From Trichomonas tenax (taxonomy: Eukaryota > Parabasalia > Trichomonadida > Trichomonadidae), in the NCBI GenBank assembly GCA_023091735.1, contig JALKBU010000265.1, forward strand, positions 1 to 53,672: DNA of 53,672 nt, written 5' to 3'. Each line of letters opens with the position of its first letter. Within the stretch, counting starts at the first letter, position 1. Shown here piece after piece: positions 20,701 through 28,948 of the stretch. The translations under genes were made by a program, and so were the position numbers. The notes under the pieces were generated by a model. That model worked only from the letters and a program-made list of their open reading frames with translations, made no database searches and was not told where the DNA came from.

Positions 20701-22079
20701 GTGGAAGATTTGATAGTCCGAGCAGGTTATTCCATTCTATTGCTTCAACATTTAAATTAGTTTCCACAGAAACAAATGATTACAGGGAGTTAATTCCAGA
20801 GTTTTTCTTCATGTCTGAGTTCTTAGAAAACAAGGATAATTTCGATCTTGGTCTCAATAATGGAAATGTTGACCTTCCAAAATGGGCTGCAAATCCATTC
20901 CATTTCATTTATCTTCACAGAAAAGCTCTAGAGTCCGAATTCGTCAGTCAATCGCTTAACGATTGGATTGATTTGTTATTTGGTTACAAACAGAAAGGAA
21001 AAGAAGCAGCAGATGCTGATAATATCTATTCTAAAGATCTTTTGGATGATTCTTGGACGCCAGAAGCACTTAACAATCTCACTTTAAGAAATCAAATTGA
21101 AAGCTCAAAATCATTCTTAGGACAACTTCCTAAACAAGTTTTCACGAAGCCACATCCACACAGACAAATAATTGGAAAGAAAGAAGCGAAACAGAAACTC
21201 TATGAAACAAAAATAAATCCAATCTTTGTTCAGTCACTGAATGGAAAAGATTATTATGCATTGAGCACAGATGGAAATGCTTATGAAATTTCTATTGGAG
21301 GAGAATCTAAAAAGCTCCAAATCGATGACTTCGATTTCAAACAATGGTGTTCGAAAGGATTCTTTAAATTTGGTGCTCACAGAGTAATAACGAGTGGAGA
21401 TGCTGACAGAATCGTCAACATGAAGACAGGAGAAGTTGTTGAATTACTGTACAAAGTGAAATGCTCAAATGGAAACGAATCATATCTCGTTGCTCTCAGC
21501 GATAAAAATTCACTCAATTTCTACGACACAAACACATTAGAGCTCATTAGGACTGTTCCCATATATAGAGAGTCCGCTAAATGCTGCTATATAAGTTCGG
21601 AGTTTCATTTGGCTGTCATCGCAAGTCGCGATGGATCTTTAGTTCTGCATTCACTTGGAAGATACACAGATGTCACTAGCATGGAGTTAGGTGAGTTTAT
21701 TCCACAGCATGTTATTGTCACCCCTTCATGGGGTTTCATTGCTTGCGTTGCTGTTCCAAGATCAGTGCAGAAAGCCACCAAAACAACAGTCTTCTTGTTC
21801 ACTGTCAACGGGGAAAAAATCAGACAAGTTGAACTTCCATTCGAAATAGCAACGATTTCGTGCTTCAAATCAAGAAAAGGATTTGATTATATCATTATTG
21901 TCAACTACAGAGGTATTGTTATGGTTGCTGAAGCTTATTATTTGGACTTCAAAGAAATTGAATTCAAGAAATACGCGAAGATTTATAACATCGCATTTGA
22001 TGAAACAAACAGCACTATCAACTGTTTCATAGATTCGGGAGAGATCATTATGGAACCATTTGATCCTGATTCTCTATAA
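14721..22079 (+). CDS. BEACH-WD40 protein of the LYST/neurobeachin type
   Basis: 2452 residues, uninterrupted. The N-terminal about 850 residues form a helical armadillo-like solenoid. A concanavalin A-like (LamG-like) domain spans about 853-990 (SFTFWLKMG, NTWNFIYIRI, FGVFTGLKLY). More helical sequence follows to about 1700. A PH-BEACH-like domain lies at about 1765-1855, and the BEACH domain at about 1870-2095. BEACH landmarks are NFEYLLYVNMRGSRSFN, YPLFPWVITDF, YRDLSKPVGA, RVEPFTTMHIEFQSGRFD and ELIPEFFFM. C-terminal WD40 repeats occupy about 2150-2452. This order is that of large BEACH proteins, which act on membrane traffic, lysosome size, exocytosis and phagocytosis. It lacks a FYVE domain, which argues against the ALFY type. 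It is cytosolic and membrane-peripheral. The first in-frame ATG was chosen. Confidence 0.93.
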   Translation: MNFKFLDNFPDPFFDILEIQIPKNLENLLVNEEIKQIAELCPFPRFIKSEIQDAKLRFSEIHSYTTAIHMLEYVFSFFPQAITKLIQIDPTDENDQLYCLIFALHSYETWITLNEKTHTLDFLPLLLQYLVKFIKTDYSKVVINAIFQIATIYLRYSNFNDISTVFLYLRQIYTEKNDIHPSSLYLIAQIINKLVDRSATNLTKSEINLIRFYLELINQFKTEKNRSEEVQVTSKLVMEAVQNQFFNLDHDSIDIYASLSENFDQDFALEYAFLGAKSIINVVTENDWKFDFLSESDVKPLNYKRTIVPVSFNFPNTVTFPDGFQISKPNIFDTEHVGNLDSFPLLSHTIEYIIIGIRQNTTIMNEFIKYLSENLPQGEKSNFSLNVLVFICCLLAKRTTKPHFFMNYLPLYKIFAPGIYCTIENCKDNILYQNTNQLRSAAFHVIIKEGVEAFDTFMGSLLATPIIFAESMYRLTHYTQEILKWSQESFDFSKNISDYILNMSLIRSINIKEANIAITSIFVALMFFFSNMDIQTLFYQDHYFTSCFVSHIFDTSISTYVLQQVKVYMSTCDLNNSALGNTLTHIISILCVEFPKKENVILVSNIAKVIHDVLLQKQTEVMIFEPIINTIRVTAFSSLQKTEECRNCFRQCIDLFIVAHEISTLHIDDLIYFEQGIALAFDIEQTTTLFPNFVQFLAGEARTTTEPNFIIKEPLILRLMVDIYEKNHKLPEMCKYIEQICKFNTENSVICHKSNFDLFILDKVISYWQDKSARTIIIALLDLFAVIAQEISSALVVHRYISLLCPINGYLPPFYSMAIDKMLVMFGLVFRNPPELIELVKKKKPITQNINVSEDISFTFWLKMGASNTEYYPIILSAADQKKHRFSIYVNSKCLSIGNEEMGLPTCPFLVENTWNFIYIRIIQNEKIEITINDNLREEIILLPTMRITGDTKFTFGDELSTSQRHDIAPYVLGPFGVFTGLKLYNVTELETHGYIYMRRIDAKPIFIYNQQENQKTTLLNFVYVLTTVCHIDIILPLFKNFALTYEDGTLCENSNTYATELLINFLLWDDDMESSYAESNAFSVIGHLIESVDINYINFEFYLHFFSVLGTINYKPLKSQIIREILMKFSLWSRIDPSQQMLIYSHWSQFLVDEYQENVMEVIDFSKLMTEIMIYFRIDNSDKITEIFPVPQSIQGYKLSDIRSLLLHLLLIIAINQFTYEDFMLIISAIKALKGSDLSYELVDLINSLTTSNPSPLVYIKKKDIITPLLSLVDASDIKIVQMMIPIIIQVYKSCEVSSPPLPVLINMLIRLVPHLVITNDFAFSMIPAVENHEELYPFFFWCMYSLDTFDEQLFTQGTSFTHKSYTSSIWPFFLLKNSENPEAILRSIILADSENLIKSYIFIDQACRVLDMSRHKMKHIFMKVLIQLINEKAFTFKDDIMLMQFCSIVEAFFFLNGTDTLNQPLYYAFQQSPFTVSDKPEKPEKEEVIIHGSHMILTKLFNLEKISNTNFGLHLKKDGLWDDVELAVKCLQILLQHLAKTYALVIFLIYFVANCNINIEKDFLKSIVKKITELPNFSSNDNDLINLANSRLIDANTKSFAMNDQAINTMQAILQNMAIFYVSAYNKFLNEVHTFIAECDTKYNSLIKEIGQISGDNWVANVNQYADAWKTHNAITQKQWRYIWSMLTIHKAPWEAATKTLSHMKRDNTLCNNLFPAKLKRNWNFDTHEVASKARIDSVKPEIRVKPGRIPQQNVQSLHTFIETDEKLLMESNCTVITITGEKAATIALFYSHINITLEKSPGANYEYSKINYCIPKMYLHYNIAFEFCMITGVSVFVVFPNDNITKQFLKTIESKMTPENRSFSQKINSDQITNYWLDRKISNFEYLLYVNMRGSRSFNSASQYPLFPWVITDFTSEKIDLNDKSIYRDLSKPVGAFSETRLKELKDLYEDFKVLQIPGQLYSWGPLCSTILYLYMIRVEPFTTMHIEFQSGRFDSPSRLFHSIASTFKLVSTETNDYRELIPEFFFMSEFLENKDNFDLGLNNGNVDLPKWAANPFHFIYLHRKALESEFVSQSLNDWIDLLFGYKQKGKEAADADNIYSKDLLDDSWTPEALNNLTLRNQIESSKSFLGQLPKQVFTKPHPHRQIIGKKEAKQKLYETKINPIFVQSLNGKDYYALSTDGNAYEISIGGESKKLQIDDFDFKQWCSKGFFKFGAHRVITSGDADRIVNMKTGEVVELLYKVKCSNGNESYLVALSDKNSLNFYDTNTLELIRTVPIYRESAKCCYISSEFHLAVIASRDGSLVLHSLGRYTDVTSMELGEFIPQHVIVTPSWGFIACVAVPRSVQKATKTTVFLFTVNGEKIRQVELPFEIATISCFKSRKGFDYIIIVNYRGIVMVAEAYYLDFKEIEFKKYAKIYNIAFDETNSTINCFIDSGEIIMEPFDPDSL

Positions 22080-22548
22080 TTTTTGTTAATAATTTTATAT
22101 CTGTTAATTAAAATATTGTTTTTATCTATTCCGAAATTTGCCTTTAATAAACAAATCGGATTTAAGAATTTGAAGTTTGAATCTCAAAATATTTTGATAA
22201 TATAAAAATAAAGTGTGAATAACATTAATGATATTTACAAATCTAATATAACAGGATGAATGCTAAGTATATTCATGATACTTTCGTTTTTTTTTTTGTA
22301 TATTTACAATATTTTGTTATTTTTTGTGTTGTTAATGTAATCAATATTTCTACTAGATACAGTTGCATGGTAAAATTAATGAAAATCGCTTAGAGGAAAC
22401 TATTTTGAAATTTCATAAACGATCTTTTTTTTTGTAATATAAGTTCGTTAAATATAATACATGGTAAAATTCCAATGAGAAGCAAAGGCAGAGAGTCGAA
22501 TCTGTCGCAAGAACCGTTTGGCCGAATTGGAAACATTGTCTGTATTGA
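22080..22548. other. 3' intergenic DNA between convergent genes
   Basis: AT-rich, with T runs of 8-10 bases near 22289 and 22426. It separates the end of the BEACH gene from the end of the convergent membrane-protein gene. No gene or repeat recognised. Confidence 0.4.
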
Positions 22549-23019
22549 TTATAACTCGTCGCTCGGTGGTCTATCGATAGTGGTGACGAAGTCCTCGATG
22601 ATTACGGCCTTATCTTTAACTTCCATCGGCCAATTCACGAAAATTGTTGAGGGCGGCGCCCATTTCGGCCTCCCATCAAAGGGACTGTTCATGGTATGGT
22701 TAAAAATCATATCGTATTGACTTTCTGGGATCGTTGTCGGATATCTTCTTCCCGGATGTCCGAATTCTATCACATTCTCGTATCTGAAATCGATGTCGTT
22801 GCCTCCTACGGGAACAAAACGAATACAGGACTTAATCATCACGTGTCTGAACAGAGGAACTAAAGAAAAAAATATTATCCACGAAATGATCCAAACAGTC
22901 GTTGTGAAAAGACCCAATTTCCGCCTCCTTTCGAGCTTGAGTCTGTAGTCTGTGAAAATTGGGCGCAAATTAGTTGTGTTCCTGTTCCAATGCGCCATGA
23001 ATATTCTGTCACTTTTCAT
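22549..23019 (-). CDS. Single-pass membrane protein of unknown function
   Basis: 156 residues. A basic N-terminus (residues 1-34, ending LERRRK) precedes one hydrophobic span at about 35-57 (GLFTTTVWIISWIIFFSLV). A polar domain of about 100 residues with several Pro and aromatic residues follows (GHPGRRYPTTIPESQYD, RPKWAPPSTIFVNWPMEV). The positive charges before the span suggest type II topology, with the C-terminal domain in the lumen or outside. Codon use is balanced and coding-like throughout. No family is recognised. The start could also be the Met at residue 8. The gene is convergent with the BEACH gene, and an inverted-repeat element lies just upstream (23083-23472). Confidence 0.55.
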   Translation of the reverse strand: MKSDRIFMAHWNRNTTNLRPIFTDYRLKLERRRKLGLFTTTVWIISWIIFFSLVPLFRHVMIKSCIRFVPVGGNDIDFRYENVIEFGHPGRRYPTTIPESQYDMIFNHTMNSPFDGRPKWAPPSTIFVNWPMEVKDKAVIIEDFVTTIDRPPSDEL

Positions 23020-23082
23020 ATTGAGGAATTTTTTTTATTCATGTTATGATCCAATTGGCCACAGCAAAATTCAGGTATCATG

Positions 23083-23472
23083 ATTGTTTTGCGTGTCAAC
23101 GAGCCAAAGTGTAAAGTGTCAGATTATATTGAAAAATTATCACAAAAAACGATAATGAAAATCTAATTTTGTCACGTAAATAAATATTTACCGAATAAAA
23201 CCATAAATATCAGATTTGAAATTAGAGGGGGAGCCCAATTTCAAGTACCACCCATCTCGAAATTCATTAAATTTGTGCTTTATAACAGGTGCCACCCATC
23301 TAAAAATGTTTAAATTATCATATTTATTCATATATTTTAGACATAAATTTCAATGATATTTTCCCTTTTTTAATTTTTTTGACAATTTTCATTTTACATG
23401 AAATGTCACATTTTCTTAAAATATGACAATCTGACACTTTACACTTTGGCTCTTTGACAAGCAAAAAACAAT
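23083..23472. mobile_element. MITE-like element with long terminal inverted repeats, about 390 bp
   Basis: The core of the left repeat, 23094-23125, and of the right repeat, 23428-23459, are reverse complements at 31 of 32 positions (TGTCAA.GAGCCAAAGTGT, then AAAGTGTCAGATT). Imperfect matching continues outwards through TTTTGC to ATTG. The 300-bp interior is AT-rich and non-coding. It contains CCACCCATCT twice in direct orientation (23248-23257 and 23292-23301). The second sits in CAGGTGCCACCC, which also occurs inverted in the element at 47947-48180. This is the best candidate non-autonomous DNA transposon in the window. No autonomous transposase partner is present here. Confidence 0.75.
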
Positions 23473-24309
23473 TGGCTGCTAAGATATTAAATATCTGATC
23501 CTCATCTTGAATTTGATCTATCCAATACTTTGCAATATATTAAACTCATGAAGACATACATTGCCTTAACAAATAAAAGGTTCAATTCGATATTATATAT
23601 TTTCATCTTCTCATATAACTAAAATCAAAGTTATCTCTTAACTGACTCATATTCAAAGGATAAAAGTTATATATAATTGTTGAACATATCATGAATTAAT
23701 TACGCCTTATGCCACATTATTTCAAAAAATAGACAAAAAAGGATATATGATCTTATTTAATACGACACAATATTCATATTATAAATTCATTTGTGAATTT
23801 GTCTTTGTTTAGTGTAACAATGCTTTTAACAATAAGCAATGGTAAATATAATACACAATCATGGCATTTCAATTAATTATATTTTCAAAATATGGAAATG
23901 AGGGGAAAATGTTCAGAAGACTAACACTTGCAACATGTCACGAATTCGCTTTTCAGTGAGCTGGAATTATATTTTTATTTTAATCTTATTAATTCTAATT
24001 GAGTCTGCTATTCCGAATAGTCCACGGGCTATATGGAATAAGGAAAAATTGGAATTATCGAATACTGAAAACCGTCCTTCATTCAGGAATTCAGTTTACA
24101 AAGTGGCAAAGGCCGGTATTCCAATTGGACCCCATATTCCAGATAAAGTGGGGGATAGCCAGCTCAGAATGCAAACCCCACTACACCTCTCTCTATTCTA
24201 GATTTCACACTTGGTGTAAGGAATGGTGATACCCTTACGTTCGATGATGGAATATCTAATTAGAATACCGAATATTTGTGTTCATAAAAAATTGTTTGTC
24301 TCTCGAGAG
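23473..24309. other. Intergenic DNA with a weak small ORF
   Basis: The only candidate is an 88-codon ATG frame at 23935-24201 with an N-terminal hydrophobic segment that could be a signal peptide or anchor (YIFILILLILIESA). The rest shows no recognised domain, and an overlapping frame is equally open. The DNA here is enriched in GGAAT/ATTCC words. It could be the 5' remnant of a secreted-protein gene. Support is weak. Confidence 0.25.
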
Positions 24310-24700
24310 TTTGTATGGTCAGCAAACTTTTTATCATGAGAAGTTACGAGAGTTTCTTAGGGTGCAAGACTTCTTGTCAAGAAATTCATGTACACTGTTA
24401 AAAATGCAAATAAGATCTCATTTTGAAAAATCCTCGTCAAATATTGCTTTCTTAGATTGAATGCATTGATTAAAAGCTGAGTGAACATCGGTCTCTGACA
24501 TATTTAGAAGCTCAGTGGAGTTAATAGAGACAAGAACAAAGTTGCAATTTAAGTTTCAGAAAAATCATACTTTAAGTATCAGAACACTATTGTAGTTAAG
24601 TTTTCTTATTTAATTTGAAAGCAGCCTACTGTTGTATCATATTTCTTCTGCTTAAAATAGACGGTTTTATTTTTACAAACAAAAAAGTAAGAAAGAAAAT
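24310..24700 (-). pseudogene. Decayed gene downstream of the ankyrin pseudogene
   Basis: The minus strand gives consecutive coding-like blocks interrupted by stops: KNKTVYFKQKKYDTTVGCF; then NFVLVSINSTELLNMSETDV; then HSAFNQCIQSKKAIFDED; then, after a TGA, DLICIFNSVHEFLDKKSC. Composition and conserved-looking Leu/Ile spacing differ from the surrounding AT noise. I cannot name the family; a BTB-like or other trichomonad-specific domain would fit the length. No intact start or stop is present. Confidence 0.35.
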
Positions 24701-24730
24701 CGCTATTCTTAAGCGATTTAGTGGGTTCTT

Positions 24731-26996
24731 TCAGTCAAAATATGTAGTGATGATCTCATCGATTCTTGGCATATTGACTGCCTTCATTATCTTCCTGAGA
24801 CTTGCTTTGATATTTTGACCCGTTCCCAAAGTGATGTCATGGACTTCCTCCAAGTCAATCCTTCCATCACATGCGAATTCTTTGATAATTTCTGACTTCA
24901 TCTGGAGGACCGCTATAACGAAGGCAGTCATTCTATTGTCAGTCTTCGCATTTATTTCAATATTTGACCTCATAAGAAGTAATTTGACGCAATCAACTTT
25001 GTTGGAGTTTACAATGTGAAACGGCGTCATTATGGTGCCTTGTATTAACTTTCAAATCAGATCTATTGGGCAGCAGATCGAGACATCCAGCAGTTGGCTG
25101 TTGGATAACAATTGTTACAGCAGTGTCTCCACTCGGCGTTGCGATATTTACATCAACTCTTGGATCATTTATGAGATGCAAAACTGTTTTCTCTATGATT
25201 TGCAACAGCAACCATAAGAGGAGTCATTTCATCTCTTGTAGTTGCATTTACATCGATTTCGAACTCTTTCAACAACAATCTTGAAGCATAACTTCTGCCA
25301 AATTTTGCGGCGATGTGAAGTGATGTTTCGCCTTTTCTCGTTGCAGAGTGAACATTAATTCTTCCATCTTGGAGCAACATCTGTAACACGTTCTTCTTGC
25401 GCTGCTTCATTGCGCACTGTAAAGCGTTATAGTATTGGTCATAAACGTGTGTTATATCGACTTTTGGATGATGCATCATTAATTTGACTAAGTTCGGATT
25501 TCCGGTGCTTGCTCTGCAGAAAGGAGTTCCGCCTTCATTATCGACATTAGCTTCAATATCAGGCTGTGCAAGAAGATATCTAACAACATGAAGCTGGGTT
25601 CCTTCAGCAGCGTAACTTAAAACTGTTGGGCCATCGAGATCTCTTGCATTGATCGATACTCCATTGGTTATCAACAGCTTGAGAATGGATAAATTACCAA
25701 ACCTTGCAGCCATATGTATAGGACTATTCTTGTTCTCGGCTCCGAGCTCAAGGTTAGTTTCCTTGAACCAACTAAATATCTTACGGTATCAATATTTCCA
25801 TTCTTTACTGCGATGCTTAGCGCTGAACTTCCATCAGCAGAAATGGAGTTAATGTTGCATCCATTAGCAAGGCAATATTCTATAGCAGAGATACAATTAC
25901 CCTATGCAGCTCCGTGGAGAAAATTGTATCCCATGTTATCCTTTGAGTTCAAATCAATTTTGTAATTTTCGTGTAAAAATTTAAGGATATAGGTTTTATG
26001 ATATTGAGCGGCGATATGTGCTGTAGAGTTGAAACTGCACTGAATATCTTCACACATGCGAATAATATTCATGTTGCCACCTGCTATAGCGAATTCAGCC
26101 AAAGAACTTAACTTGTTATCGAGAACCTCTTTGTTTAATTCGTTCATTGCGAAATACTTGAATGCGTTATATGCGCCGTAAAAAGCAGCTACCATGTTGT
26201 ACGTGGGCTTGTACTGAATGTATAGATTAGGACAATAAAGAGAAGGCTCAAGTCTAGAATGGATATTATTCGCAGGAAATGAAAAGTGTGCAATCAGTCC
26301 ATTTACATTATCCCTTTTGATGACTGACAGCAAAGTAACTATGTGTTGTGATTGTAATCGCGCAGATTTGAGTATTGCAAAATCATCTTTTGAATAATCA
26401 TCAAATCTCTCAATAAACTTCTTTATAGCATAAGCGTAACGTTCTATTTCTTTGTATTATGGCATAATATGTTTTTTCATGATTTCGTAAAAATGTTGAT
26501 CAGATTGATAAATTTATGGGGCCAACTTGGGGTTGTTGAAATGGAAATGGCAAATTTTCTCTGTAAACTCTTCTGGTGTATAGATTCCAGAATTCATTGC
26601 GTGAAAGAGAAAAGCAAAGTTCGAGCATTCATCAGGAAACGGTTTTGAGAAGTATATTGACCTGAAAATCGTTTTACAAACATCATCTTTCAGATGATTC
26701 AATGCATTATCGGAATTTATATTCTGAATGAAAATTTTAAATAAAGTGATCTGAGCTTCGAAGGCTGTTGGCCGGTACTTCGCTGACAGCACCAAGTTTC
26801 GAGCAATCTGAGGAACTTCTTTCCTGTGCAAAAACCAATCAGATTTTAGCAAAATATCAGCGGAATATTCAACATTTTCCTCGATGACGGACATGATAAA
26901 GGACTCGAGGCTGCAGAATCCGTCAATTTCTTCCCTCAAAGTCATCAGAATGACGAATTCTAAGGCATGACATGGGCCAGAATATATGGTTGGCAA
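24731..26996 (-). pseudogene. DUF3447/ankyrin-repeat protein, broken by stops and frameshifts
   Basis: The N-terminal half (26996 to about 26050) matches the trichomonad DUF3447-ankyrin architecture: a helical region, then EFAIAGGNMNIIRMCED. Ankyrin repeats follow, for example GETSLHIAAKFGRSYASRLL and EMTPLMVAVANH. One frame covers 26996 to about 25770 but contains three stops: TAA at 26514-26516, TAA at 26457-26459 and TAG at 25902-25904. Each sits where a Gln codon would suit the repeat and could arise by one C-to-T change. Frameshifts follow near 25768, 25195 and 25040, and the last frame ends at 24731 with a plausible natural C-terminus (DEIITTYFD). The intact protein would have been about 750 residues. 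Such ankyrin proteins form one of the largest trichomonad families. Confidence 0.85.
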
Positions 26997-27030
26997 GGTG
27001 ATGAACTGTCATTAATGAAATAAGTTTTGA

Positions 27031-27174
27031 TTAAACCTTATAACGAAACCACCACCCTTAGATACAGCTATGGAGGCCCTTTCTATGTTGTCCGATAATT
27101 GGCCTGAAATAAGGAATTTGATCTGTGAATTGATAATATCTTTATACAAAGATATGTTTTTCGAATTGAAATAG
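27031..27174 (+). pseudogene. Possible dynein heavy chain fragment (stalk region)
   Basis: An open stretch of 47 codons after a TGA and before a TAG reads LITKPPPLDTAMEALSML and DNWPEIRNLICEL. The order Lys-Pro-Pro-Pro, then Met-Glu-Ala, then Trp about ten residues on resembles the start of the microtubule-binding stalk region of dynein heavy chains. It is only one short block, with no neighbouring dynein sequence in any frame, so if correct it is a displaced or decayed fragment. It lies head-to-head with the ankyrin pseudogene. Confidence 0.3.
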
Positions 27175-28358
27175 ATAGCATACAATGTATATAATCGATC
27201 ATTTAAGTATCCAAGGATTTTGCTGTAATATTATCTGAATTTTCGACATTTTCTTAATACACATTGTGTTCGGTTGGTTTAGTCATCAACATAAAGAGAA
27301 ATATAAAATGCTTACATCTCATTGGTGTTTATTTATCATGATATAAATTTCAAAATATATTCGAAATTCTTCATTGATTTGAGATCAACACCAAGTGAAA
27401 TATTTTTTCCATATTAAGCACCTTAACAATCAATTGTTGTTTTGCTTATTTGACTACAATAAAAAGTCAAGAAACCAAAAAAATAAACTTGCATTTTTTT
27501 GACAATTGTTGGAGAAATTATGAAGCCATGACGATAATATTAAACACTGTATAGGAAGCGAGAATGCGTCTTTTTATTAAAAATTGATTAAATTTCTGGG
27601 GCTATAGCATTGGAATATTCTAAATATACAAATGGTTCACCAAAACGATCGCAATATAATTCCGATTTTTTTAAAAATAGCATAATTGCACTAAAATATC
27701 AGAGGATTTTCTTATAAACTATAATATGCTTGCATCTGCGAAGTCATAAACCATGGTTTCAAAAGGCCTTTTTGTCATTTAGATATAGTTTACACCCCTT
27801 TGAAGATATCTCCAAATAGCTTGTCAACCAGTGAACATTTTCTCATGATAAGGCGCTATGCAAGACATATATAAGATTAAATATTAGTGAATATCATTAC
27901 ATGAAAAAATATTGTTGAACGACCTTCAAGAAACGCTAGGTACACAATGTGAAAAGTTAGCTGATCAATTTATTTTGAGATAAGGTTTTGCAATTCATTT
28001 TATATCAAATTGAAAATAATTGGCGAATGGACAAAATTGAAAAGCGGAATTCTTTACCAAAGAATACAGCAGAAGGAAATTCGCTCGGCAATGAACAATT
28101 TCGATTGTTAAGTTATTAAAAATATAAAAATAATATCTAAATAGTTATGGGTTGGAATGTATAAGATTTGAATGCCAATTAGATGGAGTTTGCATTTTTG
28201 ATTAGTTTGTGTCCCGAATGTGCATAATTAAAATTATTCGATATATTTATTCTTTAATTACTTTTAGATTACTCTGATGAATGTCATAACGATCCTTATG
28301 CACGGAACGAATAACTGTTTGTTCTTCACAATTAATGTTGATAAAAATTATGAGATGA
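27175..28358. other. Intergenic DNA, no gene seen
   Basis: AT-rich sequence without a convincing frame. A short ATG frame at 28277-28420 overlaps the relic described at 28359-28490 and is probably its shadow. No repeats recognised. Confidence 0.4.
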
Positions 28359-28490
28359 ATGAATTTCAAATCAAGTCCGTGGGAACATTTTTACGGTCCA
28401 AACACAATGTATTGTCCTAATCCGAACATCAATGTCAGTGATTTTTCTTGTCATTTTGGAACCAAAGAAACCTTATTATTAAGGTCTTAA
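28359..28490 (+). pseudogene. Small coding-like ORF (43 codons), probable relic
   Basis: ATG at 28359 to TAA at 28488-28490. The 43 residues read MNFKSSPWEHFYGPNTMYC, PNPNINVSDFSCHF, then GTKETLLLRS, with Cys, Trp, Pro and Gly in proportions unlike random AT-rich DNA. It is too short for a typical protein and has no upstream extension, so it is more likely a fragment of a larger gene. The family is not recognised. Confidence 0.3.
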
Positions 28491-28948
28491 TTTTGCTTTT
28501 TGTGTGATTAAGAGTTATTTTGTAAATTGCTAAATTTTGGTTCATTTGATATTGATAATCCTAAATATTGAAAACGATTGATTTCTCTCTCAATTTTTGA
28601 GAGTTTTAAAATAGCTATTTATATTCCTAGAGCATACACTGTAGCGATCAAATATATCAAAAAAGTGAGAAAACAAAATATTCCATATTTATAAAGCTTT
28701 CATAAGATAGAGTAAAAATAACTATAAATAATCATACGTAAATTTATCAAAATTCGATCACACTCTCAAAATAATCCTGACCAGAGGACAATATTTTACT
28801 TAATATTTACGAAAACTGATCGATCACATTTAATATTTTAATATTTTTGAGAAAGCCAGTTTACAATTGTTCACATTATTTTTCTGAAAATTATCGACTA
28901 GTATATCCTATATTATGTCCAAATGAAACTTTTTTATAAATTATTTAA
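28491..28948. promoter_or_regulatory. Upstream region of the coiled-coil/WD40 gene
   Basis: 458 bp of AT-rich DNA. TCACATT near 28873 fits the trichomonad initiator pattern TCA-Py-T/A but is about 75 bases from the ATG, further than usual. A small hairpin (CTCTCAA against TTGAGAG) lies near 28588. Nothing else seen. Confidence 0.25.

Noticed and set aside
23915..23937. Branch-point-like ACTAACAC as a 3' splice site
   Set aside because: It is not followed by the ACAG end and there is no upstream 5' splice consensus joined to a coding frame.
25902..26516. Alternative genetic code reading TAA/TAG as glutamine in the ankyrin gene
   Set aside because: Other genes here terminate with TAA or TAG at natural ends, and the same locus also has several frameshifts, so it is a pseudogene.
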